Shown: positions 1-7,962, counted from the first letter of the stretch. The stretch: DNA of 13,203 bases from Thalassiosira profunda (GCA_036939355.1 JALLAP010002475.1:1-13203), one strand, 5' to 3'. Made by a program: numbers and translations. The notes: a model not told the origin generated them from the letters alone.

Positions 1-100
1 CACATCTTAGGGGCGTGGCGCGTGGAAAGGGAGCGGTGAAGGCCGACGCCAACTGCAGTGCCATGCAGGCCGCCAGTAGATTGATAAGAATCTTCGTCAT
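1..100 (-). CDS. N-terminus of a plastid-targeted protein (partial, runs off left edge)
   Basis: The reverse strand opens with ATG at 98-100 and stays open for 33 codons to the window edge. The N-terminus has a Lys (MTK) and then a hydrophobic core (ILINLLAACMALQLA), a typical signal peptide. It ends in ASA followed directly by FTAP, then an Arg- and Pro-containing stretch (FPRATPLR). Signal peptide plus a Phe at the cleavage site plus a basic transit region is the known bipartite address for proteins entering the four-membrane plastid of diatoms (ASAFAP motif). The mature protein lies outside the window, so its function is unknown. Targeting is seen directly in the sequence pattern; plastid location is inferred from established knowledge of the motif. 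The first exon could end just beyond the edge. Confidence 0.72.
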   Translation of the reverse strand, partial: MTKILINLLAACMALQLASAFTAPFPRATPLRC

Positions 101-531
101 CGTAACCTGTGGCGGGTCGGTGAGGTGGGCAAATGTTTGGTGCGGGGCGGCCCCGGGCGGGGGAGCTCTCCCGCCGGCGGGGGGGGGCGCGCGCTCGCGG
201 GGGGGGGATTCTACGTAGGAACAGTATTGAATGGTACGGAGGAGCGGATTTGCTTGTCTAGCTTCAACTACAGCCCTTTCTCTATTGTAGCCTGTTGGAA
301 GCTCTTAGCCCTGTTTGGTCTCTTCCAACACAGTACAAGTCCAAGCCATAGAACATCTTCTCCTTATTCATGTATGTATGCAAACAGGCCGCTCTCTTTT
401 CTCCCTCAATTGTGGTTCTCGTGTAAGGAGCCACTTCCCTACAAAAATCGACAAAAAGGTGGTGCAACTGGTCCTTGCTGCACAGAAGGCATTTCGTGCA
501 AAGTACCGCTCCAGTCAAAATTGTTGTTGAA
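101..531. other. Intergenic: upstream region of the leftward plastid gene and 3' flank of the kinase
   Basis: No convincing gene is seen here. The stretch lies upstream of the minus-strand plastid-protein start at 100 and downstream of the kinase stop at 532, so it must hold the promoter of the former and the 3' UTR of the latter. It contains the G-rich block at 151-207 and a small palindrome CTACGTAG near 211-218. The open frames across it have no recognisable domain and biased, low-complexity composition. Confidence 0.5.
151..207. repeat. G-rich palindromic block with two 9-G runs
   Basis: A near-perfect 20-nt palindrome centred on GAGCTC occupies 156-175 (GGCGGGGGAG facing CTCTCCCGCC, one mismatched pair). 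Two runs of nine G follow, at 179-187 and 199-207, separated by an alternating CGCGCGCTCGC segment. Together with the G runs inside the palindrome, four or more G tracts sit within about 55 nt, which fits an intramolecular G-quadruplex on the plus strand. It lies about 50-110 bp upstream of the leftward plastid-protein start codon. Homopolymer length may be inexact in the assembly. Confidence 0.6.
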
Positions 532-2225
532 TCACTGCGCAGAGTCCCCTTCGTTATCTGCCAATGCCGCTTTCATCTTCGCCAAGGTTGACTTTGAATG
601 GTTCTCCCGCAGCGAGTTCACGTTCACGTAGGTACTCCTACGCCGGAAGTTGTTAAGCTCCACGCCACTTCCTCCTCCCACCTTGGCCGCTTCCCTCTTC
701 AGAATGAGCGACGCCTTCGTGGCCGTGGGGCGCTTCGACAAGTCTTGGTGCCAGCACGAGGCGAGGAATCCCCTGAGGCTCGGCCCCCAAGAATCGTCGA
801 TCTGGGGGCGTCCTCCTTTGACCACAACCAAATCGTTGTGCATCTTTTTGCTGTAAGCCTTGTACGGCTTCTCCATCTTCAGCATTTCCCACAACATGAT
901 GCCGAACGAATATAGGTCGGCGCTGTAGCCTGTGTAACAGTGGCGATACGATGAGTGCCTGATGCAACTGATACAAGGGGGGAATAAGACGAGGGCAAAC
1001 ACTTACCGTACGGCTGGTCGCTTGCCACTTCCGGCGCCATATAGCGAAGCGAGCCCGTCTCACCCGTCAGTTTCCAAGTGTTGTCAGTGACTTTCTCTTT
1101 GTCGCTGATCTCCCTGGCCAATCCAAAGTCGAACAACATGATGTCGTCGCGAATGTTGAATCCGACGTTCTCCGGTTTCAGATCCCGGTAGACGAGCCTG
1201 AAGCGGGCGAGTCCGAACGATATGAGATAACATTGCGCACTCGCAATTGCAAATCATAACAGCACAGCAACTACTCACTTGTTCTTGTGCAAGTACTCGA
1301 AGGCTCCCATCAAGTCGTAGGCGTAGGTAAGCTTCGTCTCGAGCAGCTCTTCCTGCAATCCCGAGGACGTCCTCTTGAGCTTGTTCACGAAGCTCCGGCT
1401 TCTTTTGCTCTGGACCCTCCACTTGGGGATGCGCGCCTCCAACGTGTCGTAGAGCCGGTCCAAAACGATGAAGTAATTTGGCCTCAGCATTCCATCGGCG
1501 CCGAAGGCACGCATGGTGATGATCTGCGACGCGCGGGTGATCATAATATGATGTGAGTTTTGAGAAAGATTGATCCCTACTGACAAGATATGCCTACACT
1601 GCAAAGACTCACGTGAGGATGGGACACGACGGAGAGGAACATCGTTTCGACGGACATGTCAATAACACCTTGCGTGAATAGCTGTTTGTCGGCGATGACT
1701 TCGGGGCTGAGCGCCTGGAGGTGTAGTCGATTTGCAAAGAGAGAATGAGACGCTGAATAAGATCCTAAAACTGCCCACGGTCCGCCCCCGAACACCGGTG
1801 CACCGTCAACTTACCTTCAGGCAATACCGGGAATCGCCGCTGTCGCGAAGGCAGTGGTCGGCAATGAACCGCTTGTCCTCCTTCGCCTGTTCCTCGTCCT
1901 CGTGGCTCATCAAACTCCGCGAGGACACGGCTTGCCCCCCGCCGTCGGCCTTGCACTTAATGGCCCGGATCTCCTTCACCGTCCCGAACCCGCCCTTCCC
2001 CAGCACCCGCCCCACCGTCAGCTCGTCCATAACGAACGTCGGGATGACGTCGAGGCGGTCCTTCGTGAAGAGGCGGGAGTCGGCCTCCATGGACTCGATT
2101 TTCTTGTCGGCGATCTGGGCGACCTTGTGGAGTGTGGCGGAAGCAGCAGCCCAGGCGTCGGAGTCCTTCCGCGAGGCGCTTGCGGCGCGCCGTGCCGCCG
2201 CGGCCTGAGCGGCTTTGGACACCAT
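532..2225 (-). CDS. Protein kinase, YRD type, five exons, 448 aa
   Basis: A probable Ser/Thr protein kinase assembled from five exons: 2225-1815, 1714-1613, 1523-1279, 1197-1007 and 929-532. All four introns are GT-AG (100, 89, 81 and 77 bp), and the joined length is exactly 449 codons with stop TGA at 532-534. The visible kinase landmarks are the glycine loop GKGGFGTV (residues 76-83), the beta-3 Lys137 in RYCLK, the alpha-C Glu160, the hinge region FIVLDRLYDTLE, the catalytic loop YRDLKPEN (256-263), DFG (276-278), APE (307-309) and the subdomain IX segment DLYSFGIMLWEML. The His of HRD is Tyr, as in AGC kinases, but the rest looks more TKL-like. About 40 polar residues are inserted between beta-2 and Lys137. 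The N-terminus is Ala-rich. ATG 2225 was chosen because the frame extends upstream only to a TTG at 2258. Substrate unknown. Confidence 0.9.
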
Positions 2226-2575
2226 GTTTGGAGGGTGCAGCGGCGACGACGCGGCCAAGTTATGGGGGCTCCAGGCAAAGTTGCATGCCCGAATTTGCTT
2301 GCTTTTTTGCAGTGCTTTGTGTTGTTGTCCAGCGCAGATGGTGCATGAGACATGAGAACCAGTCGGACTTTACCTAGATGAGTGGGTTAGTACGTCGTAT
2401 TTTACTGTAACCGGCAAGCGTTTGACCAAGCAACAGGGCGTGGTGGACCTAGATAGACCAGCAGCGGTGGAAGTGGACCACCACCGAGGCGTCGAGCAGG
2501 AGAGTGCGCGCCTGGGGACGTGCGGCGACGCGGGCGAGCCGTCTGGGCAAACAGAGAGTAGAGGTCCGCTCCAAA
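2226..2575. promoter_or_regulatory. Divergent intergenic region between kinase and carrier genes
   Basis: These 350 bp separate two start codons that point away from each other (2225 minus, 2576 plus), so both promoters and both 5' UTRs must lie here. No clear TATA box, tRNA or strong repeat was recognised. Frames open in this stretch begin at non-ATG codons or show no domain. Confidence 0.55.
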
Positions 2576-4767
2576 ATGGTATCGCTGGCGCCCACCTTCC
2601 TCGCCTCCCTCCGCGCGGTGGGGACCGCGTCCACAATGGCGGGCGCGGGATTCTATCTGCACCGGCGGGGCTTCGTCACCCCCTCGGGAAAGAAGATGTT
2701 GGCGCTGCTGTCGCAGCAGGTGACCATCCCCGCCTTTTTGTTTGCAAAGATTATCTATTGTCCGAGCGGCGGGGGCAGCGCGGAGGGTGACCCATCGGCC
2801 ACCGACGGCGCTCCCGAAATCGTGTGTCCGTCCGTGGCCAACCGCATCCCGGACCTCTGGATGCTCCTCCTCTGGCCGGCGTGGGTCGTCCTGTGTGGCC
2901 TCGCCACGGGATACGCCGCCGCGAGGGTCACCCGCACGCCCAAATTGCAAACCAGCTCGTGCCTCGCAGCTTGTGCGTTCGGCAACAGCACCGGCCTCCC
3001 GATCACGCTGCTCTCCGTGATCCACAAGCAATTCAAGAGCCAACCGACGGAATTGGGGAGGATCGATCCGACGGCATTTTTGAGCGTCTACCTGCTGTTG
3101 TATCCGGTTCTTCAGTGGGGTGAGTTGCAAAGATGGATTTGGTGGGTGTTTTGTTCTCTTGTTGCAAGTGCAAGAAGCTAATGCATGCTTTACATCCGTT
3201 TCCAGGCGTTGGGGGTTGGTTGTTGGCTCCGGAGGAAAAGGCTGACGAAGGGGATGTGAACGGCCAATCAGCTCCCAATGGAGCTTCCAAAAATGGCGCT
3301 GCAGAAGGAATGCCTCTCCTCTCTCGGCAGGCAACGGACGTCCGCAGCAACACGCACAGACGCCACTCCTCTGCCCCTCTTCACATACCGCATCTTCTGA
3401 ATCGAGCACCGCACGAAATCTCGCCCGCAGTGGCCGCTGGGCAAGAGGAGTTTGGCGGGGTCCGCTCTCGTCGCGTTGTTGTTTCAAGAAGCAAAGACGA
3501 TGGCGAGGGAGAGGCAGACACACGTCAGCAATGGTACACTGCGGGATACGTCGAATCGACCAACACCCTGTCAAATATGGTAAGCGAGCTATCTTTCTCT
3601 AGCTTGCCTCGATTTGGAAGCTATGAAGAGATACCAGAACACTTGCAGTCTCCGCCTGCAACGAGAAGTAGCCAAACGGATACGAGAAATGGCAATTATT
3701 TGCTCTCCCAACCTGACGAGGATGGGCCGGTCTCAATGGATGCTGGTGGAGAGGCAACTGCAGCTGTGGATTCGTTTGCGGCTGAGATCAATCCTCCAAC
3801 AATTCACGAGCACGCTCCATTTGCAAACGGAAATGCTACAGCCCTGAATGACGAGAACAATGCTCTAGTGGAGGCCCCGTCCTACGAGCAAATCCAGACA
3901 ATGCAAGACGAAGACATTTTGCCACTGACGGAGACTTTGTTTCGCATTTTCGCAAGAATACTTCAGCCGCCAGTGGTTGGTGCCCTGTTGGGCTTGTTCA
4001 TTGCGAGCTTTCCTTACTTGAGAGGGCTGCTGGAGAATATTTGGGGAGACGAGAGTAGGACAGCACCACTGCAATGGCTCTTTGATGGGATATATTCTGT
4101 GGGACAGGCCGCCGTGCCAATCAACATGACGATACTGGGCATCAATCTATCTGGAACGTTCCAGAAGAAGTCAAAGACTATCGAAAAGAGCAAGACGCTG
4201 TCTACCAACACCATGCTGGCGGTTGTCTTCGGAAAGATGGTTGTGATGCCAGTCATCGGTATCATTTCTACCTGGTTTCTGCAGCGCTACTACATCGATC
4301 TGCCTGATGGTGAGTGGTGTTGACGTGCTGACATCCTCTGATCTGTTTCGTTGCATGGCACTAACAAGCTTTCATGCACTTTCCCTTGTGCTTGCAGAAA
4401 TCGATGCAACCGTGAGTTAGGTCGTTTTGCTTTCGCAAACTCGATTGTAATGAGTATTGCCTTCTCACCCGTCTCTGTCGTGCAGTGTTATCTTGTGATG
4501 ATGATTGTTTTCATCACGCCAACAGCCAACAATGTGATGGTGATGGTCGAACTAAGCGGAGGATCGTCCAAGGAAGGAATGGCCCGGCTCATTGGCTGGC
4601 AGTACATCGTGTCTCCGGTTGTTCTCAGGTGAGTGTCTACTCCACCCGTTGCTATTGGATGCACTATTTCGTATTCATTGAATTCCATTGTTTGTTGCAG
4701 CGTTGTTCTGTCCGCTGTGGTAAGCTTGGCCTCTTGTCACTTCGATGCATCGCCAATGTGCACATAG
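2576..4767 (+). CDS. Auxin efflux carrier (PIN/PILS-like) family membrane transporter, five exons, 623 aa
   Basis: The exons are 2576-3119, 3206-4309, 4398-4411, 4486-4628 and 4701-4767. Introns are GT-AG (86, 88, 74 and 72 bp), and the joined length is exactly 624 codons with TAG at 4765-4767. The architecture is that of the Mem_trans (auxin efflux carrier) family: an N-terminal hydrophobic half (about residues 5-190), a long hydrophilic central loop rich in Ser, Glu and Asn (about 192-418), then a C-terminal hydrophobic half. Family-like segments are CAFGNSTGLPITLL (133-146), QPPVVGALLGLF, GQAAVPINMTILGINLS and TPTANNVMVMVELS (from residue 565). Substrate cannot be read from sequence; family members move auxin or other small molecules across plasma or ER membrane. 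ATG 2576 (context AAAATGG) is the first ATG of the frame. The third exon is only 14 nt and supplies EIDAT. The C-terminus past the last exon junction is short, so a further 3' exon is possible. Confidence 0.88.
4398..4411 (+). other. 14-nt microexon of the carrier gene
   Basis: The sequence AAATCGATGCAACC is flanked by CTTGCAG on the left and GTGAGTTAG on the right. Exon 2 ends with one leftover base, so 1+14 nt gives five whole codons (EIDAT), and the next exon continues in frame as CYLVMMIVFITPTANN. Without it, exon 2 (phase 1) could not join exon 4 (phase 0) in frame. It lies just ahead of the conserved TPTANN segment. Confidence 0.8.
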
Positions 4768-5010
4768 ACAACAACATAGATTTGCACAGAATAGAGAACT
4801 GATATTGGCATCCAACCAATCAGAACATAAACTGATGTATGTTAGAGAGGTTTGTCCGCTGCTATTGCTGCCCATGCTCTCCTGTACCAAGCCCCTTTGC
4901 TGGTCACATAGAGAACAGCTCCGTGAAGGGAAGGAATGAGGGAGCGAACACTCCTCTCTCCCCTCTCCTCCCCAGAAGCCCTGCACCACACATACAATAC
5001 GATACCCTCA

Positions 5011-5151
5011 ATGGACCATACCGATGTGGCCGTCTTCGTTGTTGGCAGCGGCGCTCCTCCCGGTGGCAAGCATCGTCGATGCATTTCAACGCCATCCCTC
5101 GCTGATCTCCTTACCGAGGCCGAGGAGCAACCTCGCTGCAATTGCAGATGA
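5011..5151 (+). other. Upstream ATG with an overlapping open frame
   Basis: An ATG at 5011 lies 13 nt before the start chosen for the VOC gene, in another frame, and stays open to a stop at 5149-5151. It has G at +4. If the transcript starts upstream, ribosomes could initiate here and miss the main start. The encoded peptide shows no domain. It is more likely a regulatory upstream frame or chance than a gene. Confidence 0.3.
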
Positions 5152-6046
5152 GCCCACGTCGACGCCCCCGTCGCCACACGACGGGCCGCCCTTTCGCCTG
5201 ACGCACATCGACCACATTGTGATTCGATGTCACGACTTCCCTCGCATGTTCGACTTTTACCACCGCGTCCTCGGCTGCACCATCGACGAGCCGAGGGAGG
5301 AGCACGTCAATCGCTTTGGCGGCGCGCTGACCCATCTGCGCGCGGGGTCTTGCTACATTGATTTGCTGGCGTACGATTCCAATCATTTGACAAACGAAGG
5401 CAAAGAGGCTGCGTCGCGCATGCACGCCGGGGGAGTGGGTTTGGGCGACAAACGACTGGAAGATGTGCAGTTGTCGGCGGAGACGTCCACTTTGGATCAT
5501 GTGTGTCTTCGCGTCGAGCGAATGGTCGCTTATCTGGAAGGAGAATTTGTTGAGATTGTTGGGATGGGAGACCGATTGGGCGCCGATGGCGTGGGACCTT
5601 CGGTTTATCTGCGCGATCCGGAGGGCAATGTGCTTGAACTGAAGGGGGCGCCCCTCAACCGAGAGCAAACGGAAGTGAAGGAGCCAACTGATGCTTCACA
5701 AGAAATGAGGAAGACTGATGACAAAAGCAACGCATTATCATCGATGGCTGGGGCAGGGGAAGAGCCTCTAGAAGACGACGAGACCAGTGCTGATGTGCCC
5801 GCGACTCCCTGCAATCGCATTTGCAGATATAACGCTGATTTTTTCGACGGTGCGGTTTGTGTCGGGTGCTACCGCGAGACCTATGAAATATCGGAGTGGC
5901 AATCCATGACCCCTGAGCAAAAGAGCTTAACTTTGTTGGATGCAATGGATCGATGCTCAGAGAGCACTGGCGGGCAAAGATTTGACGGAGCCATCGCGAT
6001 CGGAGAACTGACTCGACAACAAAAGTACTGGGCAGCAAAGAGATGA
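5024..6046 (+). CDS. Organelle-targeted VOC/glyoxalase-like domain fused to DUF1289, 340 aa
   Basis: Single exon. Residues 1-20 form a hydrophobic leader (LLAAALLPVASIV) ending VDA|F, followed by a basic, Ser/Pro-rich stretch. This resembles a diatom signal plus plastid transit peptide, less perfectly than the gene at the left edge. Residues 59-208 are a vicinal-oxygen-chelate (glyoxalase/bleomycin-resistance/dioxygenase) fold: HIDHIVIRCHD...FYHRVLG, then LDHVCLRVE, then VYLRDPEGNVLELKG. Probable metal ligands are His64, His159 and Glu205; the usual mid-domain ligand is less clear. After an acidic linker (about 211-258), residues 262-311 match DUF1289, with Cys263, Cys267, Cys279 and Cys282 and the segment EISEWQSMTPEQK. 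The real substrate is unknown; VOC members include lactoylglutathione lyases, FosA-like transferases and dioxygenases. Its stop is 10 nt from that of the convergent gene. Confidence 0.88.
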   Translation: MWPSSLLAAALLPVASIVDAFQRHPSLISLPRPRSNLAAIADEPTSTPPSPHDGPPFRLTHIDHIVIRCHDFPRMFDFYHRVLGCTIDEPREEHVNRFGGALTHLRAGSCYIDLLAYDSNHLTNEGKEAASRMHAGGVGLGDKRLEDVQLSAETSTLDHVCLRVERMVAYLEGEFVEIVGMGDRLGADGVGPSVYLRDPEGNVLELKGAPLNREQTEVKEPTDASQEMRKTDDKSNALSSMAGAGEEPLEDDETSADVPATPCNRICRYNADFFDGAVCVGCYRETYEISEWQSMTPEQKSLTLLDAMDRCSESTGGQRFDGAIAIGELTRQQKYWAAKR

Positions 6047-6056
6047 CCAATCCTCC

Positions 6057-6521
6057 TCAGCGGTCTCGGAATGCTGTGCCATCTTCGCCTTCAAAGTACA
6101 AATGGCTGCACTTGTGGGGCGCGTCTCGAAAGCACGTGTTTCTGCCCGGCGACACGACCTTGAACGCCGAAAAGTGCAGCCTGATTTTTGTGTCGGGGTA
6201 ATCGCGGGAGACAATGCTTTCCGCTTCGGAGTCTGCTGCGGCAAGCGAACGGAGGAAGGACTGGAGTGCGAGACCCGCTTGCGTCTTACACCGTGCTTCT
6301 CCGACCACTGTATCCTTGCTGTCTTGGACCCAACCGAAGCAAAACAGCGCGTCGGCCTTGTCTCTGATCAAAGCTTTGACGTTGCCTGCCTGAAGTCTCG
6401 GCGTCAATTGATAACGAAAGCCAACGAATCTATCCGTCATTCTCCAGCCCTCCGGCACGCCGCTGCCCATTGCAAGCTGGAGGAGGAAGAAAAACGAGAG
6501 TATTGACGTGACGTTCATCAT
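6057..6521 (-). CDS. Secreted acylphosphatase-like protein, 154 aa
   Basis: Single exon starting with two consecutive ATG codons (6519-6521 and 6516-6518) and ending at TGA 6057-6059. Residues 3-20 form a signal peptide (ILSFFFLLQLAMGS), so entry to the secretory pathway is expected. Residues about 31-122 resemble the acylphosphatase fold: FVGFRY (31-37, matching the phosphate-binding loop with its Arg, here Arg36), then FGWVQDSKDTVVGEARC (62-78, matching GWVRN...GxVEG), QSFLRSL, and IRLHFSAFKVV. Acylphosphatases hydrolyse acyl-phosphates. The catalytic Asn that normally follows Arg in GWVRN appears as Asp here, so activity is doubtful. Four Cys in the mature part (61, 78, 130, 138) would suit disulfides. 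Family assignment is by eye and moderate. It is convergent with the VOC-DUF1289 gene. Confidence 0.7.
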   Translation of the reverse strand: MMNVTSILSFFFLLQLAMGSGVPEGWRMTDRFVGFRYQLTPRLQAGNVKALIRDKADALFCFGWVQDSKDTVVGEARCKTQAGLALQSFLRSLAAADSEAESIVSRDYPDTKIRLHFSAFKVVSPGRNTCFRDAPHKCSHLYFEGEDGTAFRDR

Positions 6522-7083
6522 GTTGACTCGCGAGACAGGCTAGTAGAGAGAGAAGGGTCGGTCATCGAATTTCATTGATTTGAAAAGTCAAATCAAATTT
6601 CAATTGTAAATTTCAAATTTGAAAATTTAATCGTTTAAACATTTGAATCAATTTGAAATTTCAAGTTTGATTTGAAAATTTCAAATGATTTGAAATTACA
6701 ACTGGCCAGCCATTTTATTGGATGTCAGATGAAATTGAATGAGCAGGCTACGAGAGGGGATGGTGGCTTCTTGCTAAGGAGCAGACAGCGGAGCTCTTCA
6801 GATAACAGGCTATTTTACGAATCATTAACAGATCTTGATGAAACACTGGGCTCCGAGAACACTCCCACTCAGGCTCCTCTTGACAAACGTGGAGACAAAG
6901 GACGCATTTTCTATGAGGAAAATTTGAAAGGACGTGGAAGGCGACCGCCGGAAAACTGGACAATGCCTTTCATCTGTGCAATTGACGCATATTGTAAAAC
7001 TTGTGTATATATCTGGACAACATAACAAGCTTGGCTTAACGGGCCTTGGCTTGCTTGACTTGAAGAGATCTTCTTGGCTTGGG
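6522..7083. other. Intergenic: promoter side of the acylphosphatase-like gene, 3' side of the disordered-protein gene
   Basis: This gene-free stretch lies upstream of a minus-strand start (6521) and downstream of another minus-strand stop (7084). Its first part holds the AT-rich palindrome block at about 6567-6700. The rest (about 6701-7083) includes an open frame from ATG 6729 to 7025 on the plus strand (98 aa) with no recognised domain; I do not call it a gene. Confidence 0.5.
6567..6700. repeat. AT-rich block of TTTGAAA / TTTCAAA palindromes
   Basis: About 134 bp made almost entirely of the words TTTGAAA, TTTCAAA and AAATTT, in both orientations. Exact symmetric pieces include TTTCAAATTTGAAA (6611-6624, perfect 14-nt palindrome), TTGAAATTTCAA (6653-6664, perfect) and ATTTGAAA-A-TTTCAAAT (6670-6686, 8-nt arms around one base). 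It begins about 45 bp upstream of the acylphosphatase-like start codon. Composition is sharply different from its GC-richer surroundings. GAAATTTC fits the GAAnnTTC heat-shock-element core, but it may simply follow from the repeated words. Confidence 0.75.
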
Positions 7084-7683
7084 TTAATCTTCGCCGTCAT
7101 CCTCTTCTTCGGGCCGGATGGGCACAAAGGACAACCTCGGCGGCATGGGCGCCCACGCCGAGCGCATCGGCAGGCGTATGGGCGTCGGCGGCGGCCGCGG
7201 CATGTCCTCGTCCTCTTCTTCTTCCTCCTCGCTCACGTCGCCCGCCGAAGACGGCGGCGGCAGCGACGGGAAGCGGGGATACGCCGGCGAGACGAGGACC
7301 AGCCCGCCATCGCCCAGTCGCGGGCGGACGTTCCGCGCGGGGGTGGTGCTGCGCGAGAGGTGCGCGCGCTCGAACTCTTCGCGGAGGGACTTGCGGATGC
7401 CGCCCGCCATGTGGACGGGCCGCGGGTTCAGGATGGACTTGCCCGCGTTGATCTCGGTCTGGACGGACTCCGCGGCGGGCTCGCTGGCGCTCGTTCCGAG
7501 GGAGCCCCTCCGGGCGTAGTGGTGCCGGGGCGGCGGCGGCGGGGAGGCGAACGGCTTGCCCTTCCGCGGCTTGCCCAGCGAGGGCGGCGGAGAGGCGTAG
7601 CGCCGGCGGGGGGTGGGCGGGACGAAGGCGGCCGTGCCACCTCCGCCGAGCAGGTATTGGCTGGAGATTCCCGCGGACGACAT
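7084..7683 (-). CDS. Hypothetical Pro-rich, acidic, disordered protein, 199 aa
   Basis: A single open frame from ATG 7681-7683 to TAA 7084-7086. No known domain is recognised. The protein is low in complexity and probably mostly disordered. It has a Gly4 stretch (13-16), proline clusters (PTPRRRYASPPP; ASPPPPPR), a basic ARRGSLGTSASE segment resembling an Arg-directed kinase site (57-68), a more ordered middle (about 75-112, with ESVQTEINAGKSILNP and GGIRKSLREEFERAHLSRS), then an acidic run (SEEEEEEDED, 151-160) and an acidic C-terminus (PEEEDDGED). The middle segment is the likeliest conserved part. The gene is upstream of the AT block and reads toward the acylphosphatase-like gene. It could be a regulatory or scaffold protein; function unknown. 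Coding status rests on length, ATG and composition. Confidence 0.6.
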   Translation of the reverse strand: MSSAGISSQYLLGGGGTAAFVPPTPRRRYASPPPSLGKPRKGKPFASPPPPPRHHYARRGSLGTSASEPAAESVQTEINAGKSILNPRPVHMAGGIRKSLREEFERAHLSRSTTPARNVRPRLGDGGLVLVSPAYPRFPSLPPPSSAGDVSEEEEEEDEDMPRPPPTPIRLPMRSAWAPMPPRLSFVPIRPEEEDDGED

Positions 7684-7962
7684 GATGGCTCGGTTTTATG
7701 CCTTCGATCGGTGCATCATCTACAACACCAAAGCAGTCGAGTCGGCGCTATCAGATCAAGAAAGAACGAGAAGGAGTCCGGCGAGCAATGCTGAATCTGA
7801 AGCCGGTTGCTTGACTGGGAGCGAGAAGGAGGCAATCGTGGGTTTGGCTTCACGAAAGCCATGACCCGCCGCTTCAGTCTATCGTACATACTGCCGCGGC
7901 GGCTTGTAGTCGGGGGGAAGGCGAGGGAGCAGAACAGATTCGGGTCCCCGCCCGGGAAGAAG
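7684..7962. other. Intergenic between disordered-protein gene and MITE
   Basis: About 280 bp upstream of the minus-strand start at 7683, so it probably holds that gene's promoter. No domain-bearing frame or RNA gene was recognised. Its last nine bases (7954-7962, GGGAAGAAG) are the left copy of the MITE target duplication. Confidence 0.5.

Noticed and set aside
627..642. CGTAGG-TACT-CCTACG inverted repeat
   Set aside because: It lies inside the kinase C-terminal coding sequence; the 6-bp arms are readily explained by chance and codon content.
2402..3574. Long open frame (390 codons) on the minus strand
   Set aside because: It lies opposite the carrier's first exon, intron 1 and central loop, has Arg/Pro/Gln/Gly-rich shadow composition, no domain and does not follow the spliced structure.
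6729..7025. Possible 98-aa protein from ATG 6729
   Set aside because: No domain, and it sits between two minus-strand genes at the edge of an AT repeat. Kept as intergenic, although a small lineage-specific gene cannot be excluded.
6934..7794. 286-codon plus-strand frame over the disordered-protein gene
   Set aside because: It starts in a non-coding stretch and turns Arg/Gly/Ala-rich exactly where the minus-strand gene lies. The minus frame has an ATG start and clearer protein-like segments, though neither has a known domain.
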